64,000 nucleotides of DNA, taken from an uncultured Duncaniella sp. (lineage in GTDB: Bacteria > Bacteroidota > Bacteroidia > Bacteroidales > Muribaculaceae). Below are positions 55,841-64,000 of the stretch, piece after piece. A model generated the notes under the pieces. It worked only from the letters and a program-made list of their open reading frames with translations, searched no databases and was not told where the DNA came from. A program made the translations under genes and the position numbers. Every line of letters begins with the position of its first letter. Positions within the stretch are counted from its first letter, which is position 1. The stretch is from positions 1 through 64,000 of the forward strand of contig CAJUKP010000011.1 of NCBI GenBank assembly GCA_910587165.1, given 5' to 3'.

Positions 55841-57235
55841 TTGGAACAGGTATTTTCCTATATCATCGGACTCGGAGCGGCGTTGATGATGCCCATTATC
55901 TTCACCATCCTGGGTCTTTGCATAGGTCTCGGCTTCGGCAAATCGCTTATGTCGGGCCTGAAGGTCGGAGTGGGCTTCGTGGGACTCTCCATCGTGACCG
56001 CACTCCTCACCAGCGCTCTCGGCCCGGCCCTCAACACCGTGGTCGAGATCTACGACCTGCAGCTCAAAGTGTTCGATATGGGATGGCCCGCAGCGGCGGC
56101 GGTGGCCTACAACACTGCCGTGGGTGCGTTCATTATCCCAGTGTGTCTCGGTGTCAACATCATCCTGCTGCTGCTCAAGGGCACACGCACCGTCAACATT
56201 GACCTCTGGAACTACTGGCACTTCGCATTCATAGGTGCCGTGGTCTACTTCGCATCCCACTCCATCGCATGGGGATTTTTCGCAGCGATCATCTGCTACA
56301 TCATCACCCTTGTACTGGCCGACCTTACCGCGAAAAAATTCCAGAACTTCTATGAAGGTATGGAAGGTATCTCGATACCCCAGCCCTTCTGTGCCGGTTT
56401 CGTGCCTTTTGCTTGGATAATCAACAAAGCGCTCGACGCCATCCCCGGCATGAACAGACTGGAGATCGACGCCGAAGGCATGAAGAAGAAGTTCGGCATT
56501 CTCGGCGAGCCGCTTTTCCTCGGCATTGTCGTGGGCATAGCCATAGGGTGCCTCACCTGCAGTTCAGGGAGCGAGATTGTCGACAAGATCCCTTACATCC
56601 TCGGACTCGGCATCAAGATGGGTGCGGTGATGGAACTCATCCCGCGCGTGACAGTGCTCTTCATTGAAGGCCTTCGCCCCATATCCGACGCCACACGCGA
56701 GCTGATCGGCCGCAAGTTCAAGGGCGCCACCGGACTCTCCATCGGCATGAGCCCCGCACTCGTGATAGGCCATCCCACCACTCTCGTGGTGTCGCTGCTC
56801 CTCATCCCCGTCACCCTCTTCCTTGCCGTGATTCTCCCCGGCAACGAATTCCTTCCTCTTGCCTCGCTGGCCGGAATGTTCTACCTTTTCCCCCTCGTCC
56901 TTCCTTTCACCAAAGGCAACGTGGTGAAGACCTTCGTGGTCGGACTCGTGGTGATCATAATGGGTCTCTATCTTGTCACCTACCTGTCACCCTCGTTCAC
57001 CCTCGCCGCCCATGACGTCTATGCCAACACTCACGATGCTGCAGTGTCGGTTCCCGAAGGGTTCTCGGCCGGATCGCTTGATTTCGCCGGCAGCCCCTTC
57101 TCGGGTATCATATATTACTGCTGCGAGAATCTGCGCTGGATCGGAGCTGGAATACTCGTGATCTCCACCTGCGCGCTCGTGGTCTACAACCGCATCCGCA
57201 TCAGCCGCATAGATGCCTTAGCCGAAAAGGATTGA
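55841..57235 (+). CDS. PTS galactitol-type EIIC permease, orphan
   Basis: 464 residues from a TTG start at 55841. It has about 11 membrane segments, and family blocks such as GPALNTVVEIYDLQLKVFDMGWPAAAAVAYNTAVG, GISIPQPFCAGFVPFAWI and MSPALVIGHPTTLVVSLLLIPVTLFLAVILPGNEFLP. They place it in the galactitol (GatC-like) EIIC family. No EIIA, EIIB, HPr or EI is encoded in the window, and Bacteroidota usually lack a complete sugar PTS. It is probably a non-phosphorylating uptake carrier for a uronate derivative. It lies 25 bp after the KduD-like gene. Confidence 0.88.
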   Translation: MEQVFSYIIGLGAALMMPIIFTILGLCIGLGFGKSLMSGLKVGVGFVGLSIVTALLTSALGPALNTVVEIYDLQLKVFDMGWPAAAAVAYNTAVGAFIIPVCLGVNIILLLLKGTRTVNIDLWNYWHFAFIGAVVYFASHSIAWGFFAAIICYIITLVLADLTAKKFQNFYEGMEGISIPQPFCAGFVPFAWIINKALDAIPGMNRLEIDAEGMKKKFGILGEPLFLGIVVGIAIGCLTCSSGSEIVDKIPYILGLGIKMGAVMELIPRVTVLFIEGLRPISDATRELIGRKFKGATGLSIGMSPALVIGHPTTLVVSLLLIPVTLFLAVILPGNEFLPLASLAGMFYLFPLVLPFTKGNVVKTFVVGLVVIIMGLYLVTYLSPSFTLAAHDVYANTHDAAVSVPEGFSAGSLDFAGSPFSGIIYYCCENLRWIGAGILVISTCALVVYNRIRISRIDALAEKD

Positions 57236-57263
57236 CAAATCAAAACAACAGAAAACAACGAAA

Positions 57264-58184
57264 ATGAAAAAAATATTTCTAACCGTATCCCTTGCCCTCG
57301 CATCACTCTCCGCCATGGCTCAGACTGAATACACCGTACTCCGCGCCTGTCACCCCGACGACGTAAAGCGCTATGACACCGAGCAGCTCCGCTCTCACTT
57401 CATGATGCCTAAAGTCATGGAAAACGACAAGGTGAACCTCACCTACTCGATGTATGACCGTATCATCTACGGCGGCACTGTACCCGTGACAAAAGAGGTG
57501 GTGCTCGAGACCATTGATCCGCTCAAGGCCGACTACTTCCTGGAGCGACGCGAGCTCGGTGTGATCAACATCGGTGGCGACGGTATCGTCAGCGTAGACG
57601 GCAAGGACTACGAACTCCATTTCAAGGATGCCCTTTATGTGGGACGCGGCAACAAAAAGGTGACATTCCGCTCCAAGGATGCCTCCAACCCCGCCAAGTT
57701 CTACATCAATTCCACCCCCGCCCACAAGGCTTACAAGACCCAGCTCATCACCATCGACGGCCGCAAAGGCTCAATCAAGGCCAACAGCTTCCACGCCGGC
57801 AAGATGGAAGAGAGCAATGACCGTGTGATCAACCAGCTCATTGTCAACAATGTGCTCGAGGAGGGTCCCTGCCAGCTCCAGATGGGTCTCACGGAACTCA
57901 TGCCCGGATCGGTGTGGAACACCATGCCCGCCCATACCCACGACCGCCGCGTGGAGTGCTATTTCTATTTCAACGTACCTGCAGGCAACGCCATCTGCCA
58001 TCTCATGGGCGAGCCTCAGCAGGAACGCCTCATCTGGCTCCACAACGAACAGGCTGTGATGTCGCCCGAATGGTCAATCCACGCCGCTGCAGGCACATCA
58101 AACTATATGTTCATCTGGGGTATGGGAGGTGAGAACCTCAACTACGGCGACATGGACAAGATCGACTATCTTGACATGAAATAA
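57264..58184 (+). CDS. kduI: KduI, 5-keto-4-deoxyuronate isomerase, with a signal peptide
   Basis: 306 residues. From residue about 22 onward it is a full-length KduI. It has a cupin metal site MPAHTHDRRVECYFYF and late block LIWLHNEQAVMSPEWSIHAAAGTSNYMFIWGM. KduI converts 4-deoxy-L-threo-5-hexosulose uronate to 2,5-diketo-3-deoxygluconate. The unusual part is the N-terminus MKKIFLTVSLALASLSAMAQ, a convincing Sec signal peptide with an AMA-Q cleavage site. Known KduI proteins are cytoplasmic and about 280 residues. This suggests the isomerisation occurs in the periplasm, before import by the neighbouring EIIC-like permease. Confidence 0.9.
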   Translation: MKKIFLTVSLALASLSAMAQTEYTVLRACHPDDVKRYDTEQLRSHFMMPKVMENDKVNLTYSMYDRIIYGGTVPVTKEVVLETIDPLKADYFLERRELGVINIGGDGIVSVDGKDYELHFKDALYVGRGNKKVTFRSKDASNPAKFYINSTPAHKAYKTQLITIDGRKGSIKANSFHAGKMEESNDRVINQLIVNNVLEEGPCQLQMGLTELMPGSVWNTMPAHTHDRRVECYFYFNVPAGNAICHLMGEPQQERLIWLHNEQAVMSPEWSIHAAAGTSNYMFIWGMGGENLNYGDMDKIDYLDMK

Positions 58185-58244
58185 CCGTCTCCCGAAAAAA
58201 TTCTTAAAAACACAAATTCACTCTCCATCACATAGGGAAGAGAA

Positions 58245-59009
58245 ATGAACATAATAAAGGAAATAGTTCGTCATTCAGCCCACACGGCCGAAGTGGTTAT
58301 CGAGGCTCCCTCGGTGGCCGCTTCGGCGAGGGCAGGCCACTTTGTGATGATCAGGTTCAGCGAGAACCTTCCCCGCATACCTTTCACAATCGTGGATTCC
58401 GACCCCGCGGCCGGGACATTCACCATAATCATCCACAAAGGAGCCAAACTCACTGAGCTAATCGACTCTCTTGAGCCGGGCCGCGAGCTGCCCAACCTTC
58501 TGGGCCCCCTCGGACAGGCTTTCGAGATAAAAAACTACGGCACCGTGCTGTGTATCGGCGATGGGGTAGGATTCGTCCCCCTCATCCCGGTGATACGCGA
58601 GCTCAAGAAGGCCGGCAACAAGGTGATCACCGTAGTATCGGAGTTCACCGAAAGCAATGCCTGCCTTCGCTCGATGGCCGAGAACCACAGCGACGAGATA
58701 CTCAGCTCCTCCTCACGCGAGGAGGCTGTCGAGCGACTCCGCTCCGTCTCGGCCGGCGAAAAGGTAGATCTCGTGGTGATGACCGGTCCTACCGACATGA
58801 TGAAAATGCTCGCCACCGAGTGCCGTGAACAGCAGATTCCGGCCCGCTGCATACTCAACATGATAATGCTCGACGGAGTCGGGCTGTGCGGAATATGCCG
58901 TGTGATGGTGGATGGCAAGCGTAAACTCACCTGCATCGACGGACCTACATTCGATGCCCTGCAGGTGGATTTTGACCAATTGTTGAACAGACAGCGCAAC
59001 TACGTATGA
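58245..59009 (+). CDS. nfnA: NfnA, electron-bifurcating ferredoxin:NADP oxidoreductase small subunit
   Basis: 254 residues. FAD-binding LPRIPFTIVDSD, NAD-binding CIGDGVGFVPLIPVIRELK, and the C-terminal [2Fe-2S] site DGVGLCGICRVMVDGKRKLTCIDGP with three Cys plus the Asp typical of NfnA. With NfnB it couples NADH, NADPH and ferredoxin. The stop overlaps nfnB by 4 bp. It is placed 60 bp after kduI, in the same direction. The sister family, PyrK of dihydroorotate dehydrogenase, is excluded by the partner gene. Confidence 0.9.
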   Translation: MNIIKEIVRHSAHTAEVVIEAPSVAASARAGHFVMIRFSENLPRIPFTIVDSDPAAGTFTIIIHKGAKLTELIDSLEPGRELPNLLGPLGQAFEIKNYGTVLCIGDGVGFVPLIPVIRELKKAGNKVITVVSEFTESNACLRSMAENHSDEILSSSSREEAVERLRSVSAGEKVDLVVMTGPTDMMKMLATECREQQIPARCILNMIMLDGVGLCGICRVMVDGKRKLTCIDGPTFDALQVDFDQLLNRQRNYV

Positions 59010-60517
59010 CAACCGCATCAGAAGAATATCCCAATATCTCCCGCGACGCGAAGTGGCGCGAGAAACTACGCGCGGAAATGACTACGAAGGAGCGCACAGC
59101 CCTTCCGAGGGTGAAAATGCCCGAACTCGACGAGTCATACCGCATAAAATGTGACGAGGAGGTCAACCAGGGCCTCTCCATACAGCAGGCCGTGCTCGAG
59201 GCCCACCGCTGCCTCGACTGCCCGGATCCCGGGTGCATGAAAGGATGCCCGGTGGCCAACAATATCCCGTCGTTCATCAAGAACATCGAGCGCCATCACT
59301 TCCGCGAGGCCCTTGATGTGCTTTCTCTCACCACCGTTCTCCCTGCAGTATGCGGCCGCGTATGTCCGCAGGAGAAACAGTGTGAGGCCGGATGCATCTA
59401 CAACAAGATGAAAAAACCGCCCGTGGCCATCGGTCATCTGGAGCGGTTTGTGGCCGACTTCAACCGTGAGCTCTCACTTCAGGACCGATGCGAGGACACA
59501 GCCGTGCGTCAGACACCCCCTTCGGTGCTCTCAAGCATCAAGATTGCCGTGATAGGTTCCGGCCCCTCGGGACTGGCATTCGCAGGCGATATGGCCAAAC
59601 AGGGCTATAGCGTCACTGTGTTCGAGGCTCTTGACCGCCTCGGAGGTGTGCTCAAATACGGCATACCTGAATTCTGTCTGCCCAAGGATGTGGTCAATGC
59701 CGAGATAGCCCGCGTGGCCGATCTCGGTGTCAAATTTGTCAAGAACGCATTCGTCGGAAACACTGTGACCTACGACGATCTCCACCGCGAGGGATTCATA
59801 GGCATCTACGTGGCCACCGGAGCCGGCAAGCCACGTTTCATGGGCATCAAGGGAGAGAACCTCCCCGGAGTGATGACCGCCAACGAATACCTTATCCGCT
59901 ACAATCTCGTCAAGAGCGAGGTTTACGGACAGAACGTCATGTCGCTCCGCCGCAAGAAAGTGGCCGTGATCGGAGCCGGCAACACAGCTATGGATGCCGT
60001 GCGCGCCGCCCGCCGTCTCGGAGCCGAAAGAGCGATGATAATCTACCGCCGCGGCGAGGATGAGATCCCGGCCCGTGCCGAGGAAGTGCGCCACGCCCTC
60101 GAGGAAGGGGTGGAACTCCTCACCCTCCACACTCCGGTGGAATATCTGGCCGATGAGAACGGAATGCTCCGTGCCATGCGTCTCCAGCGCATGACTCTCG
60201 GCGAGCCTGACGAAAGCGGCCGCAGGACTCCTGTGGAGATACCCGGAGCTATCGAGGAGGTTGAGATTGACCTCGCTGTGGTATGCGTGGGCTATCTCCC
60301 CAACCCTCCCGCATTGTCCGAGGATGTGGAGCTCAGCCGCAAAGGTATGATAGTGGTCGACTGTGAGTCCGGCCAGTCATCCACCTCCAATGTCTATGCC
60401 GGTGGCGATATCGTGCGCGGCGCATCCACCGTCATTCTCGCCATGGGCGACGGCCGACGGGCTGCAAAAGCCATGAGCGACGCCCTGGCCGAACGTGTGA
60501 AGAATATACTCCTATAA
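59006..60517 (+). CDS. nfnB: NfnB, large subunit (glutamate-synthase-small-chain-like)
   Basis: 503 residues. N-terminal [4Fe-4S] ligands (CLDCPDPGCMKGCPVAN and VCGRVCPQEKQCEAGC) are followed by two dinucleotide sites, IAVIGSGPSGLAFA at about 178-191 and VAVIGAGNTAMDAVRAARRLGA. It lacks the amidotransferase domain of true GltB partners, and together with NfnA it forms the bifurcating transhydrogenase. It balances NADPH and ferredoxin in anaerobes. Its site inside the uronate operon may couple redox balance to sugar-acid catabolism. Confidence 0.92.
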   Translation: MTTASEEYPNISRDAKWREKLRAEMTTKERTALPRVKMPELDESYRIKCDEEVNQGLSIQQAVLEAHRCLDCPDPGCMKGCPVANNIPSFIKNIERHHFREALDVLSLTTVLPAVCGRVCPQEKQCEAGCIYNKMKKPPVAIGHLERFVADFNRELSLQDRCEDTAVRQTPPSVLSSIKIAVIGSGPSGLAFAGDMAKQGYSVTVFEALDRLGGVLKYGIPEFCLPKDVVNAEIARVADLGVKFVKNAFVGNTVTYDDLHREGFIGIYVATGAGKPRFMGIKGENLPGVMTANEYLIRYNLVKSEVYGQNVMSLRRKKVAVIGAGNTAMDAVRAARRLGAERAMIIYRRGEDEIPARAEEVRHALEEGVELLTLHTPVEYLADENGMLRAMRLQRMTLGEPDESGRRTPVEIPGAIEEVEIDLAVVCVGYLPNPPALSEDVELSRKGMIVVDCESGQSSTSNVYAGGDIVRGASTVILAMGDGRRAAKAMSDALAERVKNILL

Positions 60518-60550
60518 TCATCTAATATTAACCAACAATCATTTTTACCT

Positions 60551-61570
60551 ATGAAAGTCGTAACTTTAGGCGAGATCATGCTTCGCCTTTCACCTGCAGG
60601 ATGCCATCGCTTCGTTCAGGTTGACAATTTTGACGTAATCTGGGGTGGCGGCGAGGCCAATGTGGCTGTCAGCTGTGCCAACTACGGACATGACGCATAC
60701 TTCGTGTCCAAGCTCCCCAAACACGAGATAGGCCAGGCTGCAGTGAACGCACTCCGCCGTTATGGTGTCAACACCGAGTTTGTTGCCCGTGGCGGTGACC
60801 GTGTAGGTATCTACTATTGCGAGACCGGTGCATCCATGCGCCCCTCCAAGGTGATCTATGACCGTGCCAACTCCGCCATCGCCGAGGCTGATCCCGAGGA
60901 TTTCGACTTCGACGCTATCATGGAAGGTGCCGACTGGTTCCACTGGAGCGGCATCACCCCCGCCATCTCCGACAAGGCCGCTGAGCTCACCCGTCTTGCC
61001 TGCGAGGCTGCAAAGCGTCACGGCGTGACCGTCAGCGTTGACCTCAACTTCCGCAAGAAACTCTGGACCTCCGAGAAGGCCCAGTCCATCATGCGTCCCC
61101 TCATGAAGTATGTCGACGTATGTATCGGCAACGAGGAAGATGCCGAACTCTGCCTCGGATTCAAGCCCGATGCTGACGTTGAGGCCGGCAACACTGATGC
61201 CGAAGGCTACAAGGGTATCTTCCAGGCCATGATGAAGGAATTCGGCTTCAAGTATGTGGTATCCACCCTCCGCGAATCGTTCTCCGCAACCCACAACGGC
61301 TGGAAGGCTATGATCTACAACGGCGAGGAGTTCTACCAGAGCAAGCGCTACGACATCAACCCCATCATCGACCGCGTAGGTGGCGGCGACAGCTTCTCCG
61401 GCGGCCTCATCCACGGTCTTCTCACCAAACCCAACCAGGGCGAGGCTCTTGAGTTTGCCGTAGCTGCATCCGCTCTCAAGCACACCATCAACGGTGACTT
61501 CAACCTCGTGACTGTTGCCGAGGTGGAGGCTCTCGCCGGCGGTAGCGCCAACGGACGTGTTCAGCGCTAA
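60551..61570 (+). CDS. kdgK: 2-keto-3-deoxygluconate kinase (PfkB family)
   Basis: 339 residues. N-terminal VTLGEIMLRLSPAG, VIWGGGEANVAVSCANYG, SVDLNFRKKLW, GNEEDAELCLG, and the C-terminal PfkB signature VGGGDSFSGGLIHGLL with catalytic Asp. The sequence is typical of Bacteroidota KDG kinases. It converts 2-keto-3-deoxygluconate to KDPG. The aldolase (Eda) is not in the window. It closes the operon before a strong terminator at 61622-61656. Confidence 0.9.
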   Translation: MKVVTLGEIMLRLSPAGCHRFVQVDNFDVIWGGGEANVAVSCANYGHDAYFVSKLPKHEIGQAAVNALRRYGVNTEFVARGGDRVGIYYCETGASMRPSKVIYDRANSAIAEADPEDFDFDAIMEGADWFHWSGITPAISDKAAELTRLACEAAKRHGVTVSVDLNFRKKLWTSEKAQSIMRPLMKYVDVCIGNEEDAELCLGFKPDADVEAGNTDAEGYKGIFQAMMKEFGFKYVVSTLRESFSATHNGWKAMIYNGEEFYQSKRYDINPIIDRVGGGDSFSGGLIHGLLTKPNQGEALEFAVAASALKHTINGDFNLVTVAEVEALAGGSANGRVQR

Positions 61571-61621
61571 TCGCTACTGAAGCCATGTACCTGTATTCCA
61601 AGAGTGCATGAGAAAACAACT

Positions 61622-61664
61622 GACAGAAGAAACGGAACCGCTCTGTTTCTTCTGTCTTTGTTTT
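61622..61664 (+). terminator. terminator of the uronate operon
   Basis: GACAGAAGAAAC (61622-61633) pairs perfectly with 61645-61656, with an 11-nt loop, and TTTGTTTT follows. It separates kdgK from the PH-like gene. Confidence 0.85.
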
Positions 61665-61761
61665 ATAGGTCAAATTTTCCGACCGGTTGAAACTTTTCAG
61701 GTGAATCCGGCGTCAGATATAGGAAACCAACCGATACAAATCTCATTTTATCAGCAAACCA

Positions 61762-62244
61762 ATGAAACAGAAAGTATCCCTGAGCTCCCGGTCGACTATG
61801 CTCACTTTTGTGGTCTCCGCGCTTCTTCTCAGCCTTATCTATTATTTCTATAGCCGTCATGAGACCGTGATATTCTGCATCATGGCAGGCTGTACGACAG
61901 TCTATGCCCTGTGCTCATTGTTCTTCATGCCTATGTCTGTGGAGCTTGACGACAGGAATCTGACCGTAAATATGTCCCTTCGCCACCGCCGGTTTCCGGT
62001 TTCAGAGATCGCCGCCGTAAAACGCTACACTCCCGCCATGGGTGAACACAGGCTGCTCGGCAGCGGTGGCTACTGTGGATATTGGGGATGGTTTTCCAAC
62101 CGTGAGATCGGGAAATATTTCGCATATTACGGACAGTCGTCCGACTGCTTCCTCATCCTCATGCGCAATGGCCGACGCTATATGCTCGGCTGCAAGAATC
62201 CTGATGAAATGGTCAAGGCCATCAGTGGGAGAATCGGACAATGA
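61762..62244 (+). CDS. small membrane protein with bacterial PH-like domain
   Basis: 160 residues. Two adjacent membrane helices (about 13-30 and 36-57) are followed by a PH-like beta-domain: SVELDDRNLTVNMSLRHRRFPVSEIAAVKRYTPAMG, a Gly/Tyr/Trp-rich turn GGYCGYWGWFSNREIG, and DCFLILMRNGRRYMLGCKNPDEMV. Such proteins are common but of unknown role. It lies convergent with the OmpA-like gene, whose stop is 4 nt away. Confidence 0.7.
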   Translation: MKQKVSLSSRSTMLTFVVSALLLSLIYYFYSRHETVIFCIMAGCTTVYALCSLFFMPMSVELDDRNLTVNMSLRHRRFPVSEIAAVKRYTPAMGEHRLLGSGGYCGYWGWFSNREIGKYFAYYGQSSDCFLILMRNGRRYMLGCKNPDEMVKAISGRIGQ

Positions 62245-62247
62245 GCA

Positions 62248-64000
62248 TCAATACATCTGATAGTCGAACGTCAGCACCTGAAACTCTGTCCGTCGGTTGA
62301 TCTGGTCAGCTGCATCCTGATCCTCCTCGCCGAGTGTAAGGATATACTCCTCGTCAAGCACCTGCCCTTCCGGGAACTGAGGGAACTCACGGTTGATACG
62401 TTTTGTCACCACCTTCGGACGCGACTCCCCATAGCCCTGGGCCTGCAGACGGTCGGCAGCGATGCCCGACTCGATAAGATAGTCCACCACACTGCTGGCT
62501 CGCCTGTGGGAGAGGTCGATGTTATACTCGTCTGTTCCATGGCGGTCGGTATGCGAAGCCATCTCGATTGTGATGTTAGGATTGTCGCGGAGCATCTGCA
62601 CCAGTTCATCGAGAGCCGTCTTCGACTCCGGCCTCAGAGTCGCCTTGTCAAAATCATAGAAGATATTCTCGAGAATATTGGGCTTTGACAGCGATGCCAG
62701 CATGAAATCTATTCCGTACTCGGCATCCTCCTCGGCTGTATCGCTCGTGAACTCCTGCTTGGCGTTGAGATAACCCTTCGCACCGGCAAGCATCACGTAA
62801 CTCACACCTCTCTGCAGGGGAAATGAGAATGAGCCGTCGTTTTTGGCTATCGCCTTCTGGTTTGAGCCGTCATTGCCGACGATACGGATTATGGCATTGG
62901 GCACAGGTTCCTCATCCTTGTCGAGCACCCATCCGGATATGAGTATCTTCAGGTCAGGAAGCTCGAATGAATACAGATGGTCATATCCGCGCCCGTCGCC
63001 ACGGTTGGAGCTGAAATAACCCGCTTCCTTGCCGGGCGAGGCGTATGTGATGCCGAAATCATCCCCTTCAGAATTGACAGGACTACCCATATTCTCCACA
63101 AGCCAGCCTCCCGATGGCGAAAGGGTGGCACGGAAAATGTCAAGCCCTCCAAGACCGGGGTGACCGTCGGATGAGAACAGGAGAATCGAGTCGGTCAGCA
63201 TATAGGGAAACACCTCGTCGCCGGCGGTGTTTATGGCCTCACCGAGATTTTCGAGGCTTCCCGCGCGCTCGCGGAGATTTATGCGCCATATATCCTTGCC
63301 TCCGTTTCCGGGCATATCGGACGTGAAATAGAGCCAGTCGCCCGAAGGACTCACGGCAGGATGGCCGTAGGAAGAGATTGTGTCGGCGGTGATCTCAAAC
63401 TTCACCGGGGCGCTCCACTGGGCGTCACTGCGGGTGGATGTGTATATGTCAGTACCGGTGTTTGACCCCGGTTTCCTCACGGCACGGGTGAGATACATGG
63501 TGGATCCATCGGGTGAGAAAGAGCATATCCCCTCGTCCCATTCGGAGTTGAGTTCCCCCTCCACCGCCTCAGGCCGCTGCCACGCACCCTGCTCGTTTTT
63601 CTTGGCCATCCAGATGTCGCTACGCTTCATACCTGTGATCTCGCTGCGGTTGGTGCCCTTGACCTTCTCGTTGGTAGTGGTGAAATAGAGCACATCGCCA
63701 TTGAACATCGGAGAAAAGTCAGAACGTCTCGAATTGAAAAGCGTGGCGTTCTTCACCACATAACGGGTCTTGTTCTTCTTCAGCTCGGCAGCCTTGCGCG
63801 CTCCCGCCAGGCTGCGTTCAGCCAGACGGTCGCCCGGAAACTTGGCCAGATATTCCTCGTATGTACCCACCGCCTGGGCGTATGCCCCCTGTCCGTGCTG
63901 CGACTGGGCCAGACGGAGCATGATGCTGCTGTCGGGGTAGCCGTAGCGCAAGGCGTTCTGATAGGCCGCGGCCGCACGTGCATCCTGACCGAGCAGACGG
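62248..64000 (-). CDS. OmpA-family protein with TPR and beta-propeller, PorE-like (5' end beyond the window)
   Basis: Partial at the right edge: the frame stays open to base 64000, with a TPR-like segment (RAAAAYQNALRYGYPD). Then come PD40-type propeller blades (e.g. PAVSPSGDWLYFTSDMPGNGGKDIW) and a carboxypeptidase-regulatory-like domain at about 345-420. A C-terminal OmpA domain follows (NIFYDFDKATLRPESKTALDELVQMLRDNPNITIEMASHTDRHGTDEYN), which binds peptidoglycan. This is the domain order of PorE, a type IX secretion component, but related proteins without secretion roles exist. No other Por gene is in view. Confidence 0.85.
   Translation of the reverse strand, partial: RLLGQDARAAAAYQNALRYGYPDSSIMLRLAQSQHGQGAYAQAVGTYEEYLAKFPGDRLAERSLAGARKAAELKKNKTRYVVKNATLFNSRRSDFSPMFNGDVLYFTTTNEKVKGTNRSEITGMKRSDIWMAKKNEQGAWQRPEAVEGELNSEWDEGICSFSPDGSTMYLTRAVRKPGSNTGTDIYTSTRSDAQWSAPVKFEITADTISSYGHPAVSPSGDWLYFTSDMPGNGGKDIWRINLRERAGSLENLGEAINTAGDEVFPYMLTDSILLFSSDGHPGLGGLDIFRATLSPSGGWLVENMGSPVNSEGDDFGITYASPGKEAGYFSSNRGDGRGYDHLYSFELPDLKILISGWVLDKDEEPVPNAIIRIVGNDGSNQKAIAKNDGSFSFPLQRGVSYVMLAGAKGYLNAKQEFTSDTAEEDAEYGIDFMLASLSKPNILENIFYDFDKATLRPESKTALDELVQMLRDNPNITIEMASHTDRHGTDEYNIDLSHRRASSVVDYLIESGIAADRLQAQGYGESRPKVVTKRINREFPQFPEGQVLDEEYILTLGEEDQDAADQINRRTEFQVLTFDYQMY

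Noticed and set aside
55841..57235. Presence of a functional sugar phosphotransferase system
   Set aside because: Only the EIIC permease is encoded; no EI, HPr, EIIA or EIIB in the window.
58245..60517. Assignment as dihydroorotate dehydrogenase electron subunit plus glutamate synthase small chain
   Set aside because: The two overlap as a unit, the large subunit has the N-terminal cluster motifs of NfnB, and no pyrD or gltB is adjacent.

Overview
The window looks like a chromosomal segment from a gut-type member of the Bacteroidales (phylum Bacteroidota). The evidence is a SusC/SusD pair, promoters of the TTTG-N19/20-TAnnTTTG type, a fused MurF-alanine racemase, a GSCFA-domain protein, a TPR/beta-propeller/OmpA-type protein, and a tRNA gene without an encoded CCA. 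A Muribaculaceae-like organism is my best guess from overall gene style, but nothing in the window fixes the genus.

Region 1 (about 1-18,500, mostly minus strand, visibly AT-rich in 1-15,700) is a surface-polysaccharide locus read from right to left. It begins at an apparent invertible promoter (inverted repeats 18153-18177 and 18401-18425). In this assembly its only recognisable promoter faces away from the locus, so the locus is probably in the OFF state. The first gene encodes an unusual fusion of a catalytically degenerate tyrosine-recombinase fold with a NusG/UpxY-type antiterminator. A translationally coupled protein of unknown family follows. Next comes a phosphocholine-type module: an outer-membrane barrel, LicC-like cytidylyltransferase, a LicC-like/LicA fusion, a BCCT transporter, and far downstream LicD. 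Between them lie an aminotransferase, a TagD-like cytidylyltransferase fused to a Gfo/Idh oxidoreductase, Wzx, a Wzy-like protein, a DUF6625-like protein, an FrhB-like ferredoxin protein carrying a palindromic in-frame segment, a pyruvyl-transferase-family protein and a capsular glycosyltransferase. The locus runs off the left edge at a truncated DUF1972-type glycosyltransferase start and 10-bp tandem repeats.

Region 2 (18.5-33.3 kb) is core chromosome: a Y-family polymerase with a YolD-like partner, tRNA-Ser(GGA), an NlpC/P60 hydrolase, lon-PASTA-rluD, argS, a BI-1 family membrane protein, carboxynorspermidine synthase, a pRiA4b ORF-3-like protein, and a B3/B4-Sua5-acyltransferase-like operon.

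Region 3 (33.3-39.1 kb) is a second glycan cluster: an LpxL/HtrB-type acyltransferase, two Stealth phosphotransferases on opposite strands, and three glycosyltransferases. It plausibly builds or decorates LPS/LOS. Region 4 (39.1-45.9 kb) is a minus-strand run with a lipoprotein, a GSCFA protein, MurF-Alr, PurF and a secreted protein of unknown function.

Region 5 (46.2-50.9 kb) is a SusC/SusD pair without visible glycosidases. Region 6 (51-54.8 kb) holds ComEC, a YeiH-type exporter and AroE. Region 7 (55-61.6 kb) is a uronate operon: KduD-like dehydrogenase, an orphan galactitol-type EIIC, a KduI with a signal peptide, NfnAB and KdgK. The right edge carries a small PH-like membrane protein and the C-terminal part of a PorE-like OmpA protein.

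The strongest candidate for a new system is the combination at 15.7-18.5 kb: a phase-variable promoter feeding an antiterminator that carries a dead recombinase domain.
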